The notes beneath the pieces are model-generated. The model had not been told where the DNA came from. It saw nothing but the letters and a program-made list of their open reading frames with translations, and did not search any database. Shown in pieces: positions 5,273-6,778 of a stretch of DNA of 6,778 bases; the first letter of the stretch is position 1; the number at the start of each line of letters is the position of its first letter. The stretch is from Gemmobacter sp. GTDB lineage: Bacteria; Pseudomonadota; Alphaproteobacteria; Rhodobacterales; Rhodobacteraceae. The translations under genes were made by a program, and so were the position numbers. The DNA is taken from NCBI GenBank assembly GCA_003509785.1, contig DOMY01000236.1, forward strand, positions 1 through 6,778, given 5' to 3'.

Positions 5273-6418
5273 ATGGATTTCGCTTTGTCCGAGGAACAGC
5301 AGGCCATTTTCGACATGGCGCAGGCCTTTGGTCAGGAACATATCGCCCCCCATGCCCTGGCCTGGGAAAAGGAGGGCACGATTCCCCGCGCGCTCTGGCC
5401 CCGGGTGGCAGAGCTGGGTCTGGGCGGGATCTATGTCAGCGAGGATCATGGCGGATCGGGGCTGAGCCGTCTGGATGCCACCTTGGTGTTCGAGGCTTTG
5501 GCGATGGCCTGCCCGGCGGTGTCTTCGTTCCTGTCGATCCACAACATGTGCGCGGGCATGATAGACAAGTTCGGATCGGCCGAGATGAAGGCACGGGTGC
5601 TGCCCGCGGCCTGCCGGATGGACAGCATCTTGTCCTATTGCCTGACCGAACCGGGGTCGGGGTCGGATGCTGCGGCCTTGCGCACCAGAGCCGAGCGCAC
5701 CAATGACGGCTGGAGCCTGACCGGAGCCAAGGCCTTCATTTCGGGGGGCGGCTATTCCGATGCCTATGTGGTTATGGCGCGCAGCGGCGATGCCGGGCCG
5801 AAGGGCATTTCGGCCTTTCTGGTCGACAGCGACGCGGCGGGGCTGAGCTTTGGCGGGCTGGAAGACAAGATGGGGTGGCGCGCACAGCCGACGCGGGCGG
5901 TGCAGCTGGATGGCTGCGCGATTCCTGCCGAAAATCTGCTGGGCGAAGAGGGGCGCGGCTTTGCCTATGCCATGGCGGGGCTGGATGGCGGGCGGCTGAA
6001 CATCGCCGCCTCGGCGCTGGGGGGCGCGCAGGCGGCGCTGGAGGCGACGCTGCGCTACATGGCCGAGCGCAAGGCTTTCGGGCAGCGGCTGGACCAGTTT
6101 CAGGCGCTGCAGTTCCGACTGGCCGAGCTGGAGGTGAAGCTGCAATCGGCGCGCATCTTCCTGCGGCAGGCGGCCTGGAAGCTGGATCAGGGCGCGGCGG
6201 ATGCCACGCAATTCTGCGCCATGGCCAAGCTTTATGTCACCGATGCCGCCTTTGATGTGGCGAATGACTGTCTGCAGCTGCATGGCGGCTACGGCTATCT
6301 GGCCGATTATGGAATCGAGAAGATCGTCCGCGATCTGCGGGTGCATCAGATTCTGGAAGGCACCAATGAAATCATGCGGATGATCGTGGCGCGCAGCCTG
6401 ATCGGGGGCCGGGGATGA
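5273..6418 (+). CDS. Acyl-CoA dehydrogenase, probable isobutyryl-CoA dehydrogenase
   Basis: FAD enzyme that would oxidise isobutyryl-CoA to methacrylyl-CoA and pass electrons to electron-transfer flavoprotein. The 381 residues are the normal length. The N-terminal helical domain starts DFALSEEQQAIFDMAQAFGQEHIAP. FAD/substrate motifs are SYCLTEPGSGSDA (about 121-133) and WSLTGAKAFISGGG (147-160). The C-terminal domain carries ERKAFGQRLDQFQALQFRLAELE (about 265-287), LQLHGGYGYLADYGIEKIVRDLRVHQILEGTNEIMR (334-369) and catalytic Glu362 in LEGTNE. The segment from FCAMAKL to the end closely resembles human ACAD8, which with mmsA upstream and a 3-hydroxyisobutyryl-CoA hydrolase downstream supports the isobutyryl assignment. 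A short/branched-chain relative cannot be excluded. An in-frame ATG at 5126 is rejected: it lies in the repeat element and lacks homology. GGG and TTG codons are commoner than in mmsA, suggesting lower expression. Confidence 0.93.
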   Translation: MDFALSEEQQAIFDMAQAFGQEHIAPHALAWEKEGTIPRALWPRVAELGLGGIYVSEDHGGSGLSRLDATLVFEALAMACPAVSSFLSIHNMCAGMIDKFGSAEMKARVLPAACRMDSILSYCLTEPGSGSDAAALRTRAERTNDGWSLTGAKAFISGGGYSDAYVVMARSGDAGPKGISAFLVDSDAAGLSFGGLEDKMGWRAQPTRAVQLDGCAIPAENLLGEEGRGFAYAMAGLDGGRLNIAASALGGAQAALEATLRYMAERKAFGQRLDQFQALQFRLAELEVKLQSARIFLRQAAWKLDQGAADATQFCAMAKLYVTDAAFDVANDCLQLHGGYGYLADYGIEKIVRDLRVHQILEGTNEIMRMIVARSLIGGRG

Positions 6419-6778
6419 GCGATATTTCCATCCGGGTCGAGGGGCGCGCCGGGCGCATCACCCTGACCCGGCCCAAGGCGCTGAACGCGCTGTCCTATGA
6501 CATGTGCCGGGCGATGGATGCCGCATTGGTGGCCTGGGCCGATGATCCGGCGGTGGCGCTGGTGGTGGTGGATGCCGAGGGCGATCGCGCCTTCTGCGCC
6601 GGGGGCGATATTGCCGAGCTTTACGCCGAAGGGCTGCGCGGCAATTTCGATTACGGCCGCGATTTCTGGCGCGACGAATACCGGATGAATGCGCGCATCG
6701 GCGCCTATCCGAAGCCGGTGGTCAGTCTGGTGCAGGGCTTTTGCATGGGCGGCGGGGTGGGTGTGGCCTGCCACGCCA
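6415..6778 (+). CDS. 3-hydroxyisobutyryl-CoA hydrolase (crotonase family), N-terminal part, cut by window end
   Basis: The first 121 codons of a crotonase-fold protein, still open at the window edge. It would hydrolyse 3-hydroxyisobutyryl-CoA to free 3-hydroxyisobutyrate in valine catabolism. Visible landmarks are ITLTRPKALNALS (about 15-27), the first oxyanion-hole segment DRAFCAGGDIAELY (57-70), and FWRDEYRMNARIGAYPKPVVSLVQGFCMGGGVGVACHA (84-121). The EYxxN...KPxVxLxxGxxMGGGVG pattern is characteristic of the hydrolase subgroup rather than of enoyl-CoA hydratases. The catalytic acidic residues lie beyond the window and cannot be checked. Its ATG overlaps the TGA of the preceding acyl-CoA dehydrogenase gene (ATGA at 6415-6418), indicating one operon and probable translational coupling; no separate strong Shine-Dalgarno is needed or seen. 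An ordinary enoyl-CoA hydratase is the main alternative. Confidence 0.88.
   Translation, partial: MSDISIRVEGRAGRITLTRPKALNALSYDMCRAMDAALVAWADDPAVALVVVDAEGDRAFCAGGDIAELYAEGLRGNFDYGRDFWRDEYRMNARIGAYPKPVVSLVQGFCMGGGVGVACHA

Noticed and set aside
5129..6346. Very long antisense open frame opposite the acyl-CoA dehydrogenase (and a similar one opposite mmsA).
   Set aside because: Typical shadow frames of GC-rich genes: no homology, His/Gln/Arg/Pro-rich composition, and the opposite strand carries unmistakable enzyme motifs.

Overview
The window is GC-rich, densely coding and strongly third-position G/C biased. Its protein sequences, the gap/DUF1127/coaD neighbourhood and the style of the intergenic inverted repeats suggest an alphaproteobacterium of the Rhodobacteraceae type (Rhodobacter/Paracoccus/Gemmobacter-like). 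That assignment is pattern recognition, not a database result. There is no sign of a mobile gene, phage, defence system, CRISPR array, tRNA or rRNA.

Left part (1-1440). A complete glyceraldehyde-3-phosphate dehydrogenase (gap) is followed by a run of three stem-loops, the last of which looks like an intrinsic terminator. Then comes a 55-residue DUF1127-type protein. A perfect 9-bp hairpin separates it from the convergent coaD gene and probably stops transcription from both sides.

Middle part (1444-3414, minus strand). Reading leftwards are a LysR-type regulator, a small two-CBS-domain protein and coaD (phosphopantetheine adenylyltransferase, coenzyme A synthesis). The coaD leader holds several inverted repeats. 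One stem-loop ends just before the Shine-Dalgarno sequence. The regulator contains a run of 11 G in its coding strand.

Right part (3512-6778, plus strand). This is a valine/branched-chain catabolic cluster: mmsA (CoA-acylating methylmalonate-semialdehyde dehydrogenase), an acyl-CoA dehydrogenase resembling isobutyryl-CoA dehydrogenase, and the start of a 3-hydroxyisobutyryl-CoA hydrolase, which runs off the window edge and overlaps its neighbour by ATGA. In the pathway, isobutyryl-CoA is oxidised to methacrylyl-CoA and hydrated by a crotonase. The hydrolase then releases 3-hydroxyisobutyrate, mmsB (expected just outside the window) oxidises it, and MmsA turns the semialdehyde into propionyl-CoA. 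The LysR gene is divergent from mmsA and is the obvious candidate regulator.

The most notable non-coding items are a 156-bp nested inverted-repeat element between mmsA and the acyl-CoA dehydrogenase, two abutting 10-bp palindromes in the lysR-mmsA intergenic region (one containing TTTGCAAA), and a TTGCAAAA word shared by the two catabolic upstream regions. The genes themselves are ordinary. I see no convincing undescribed protein system here.
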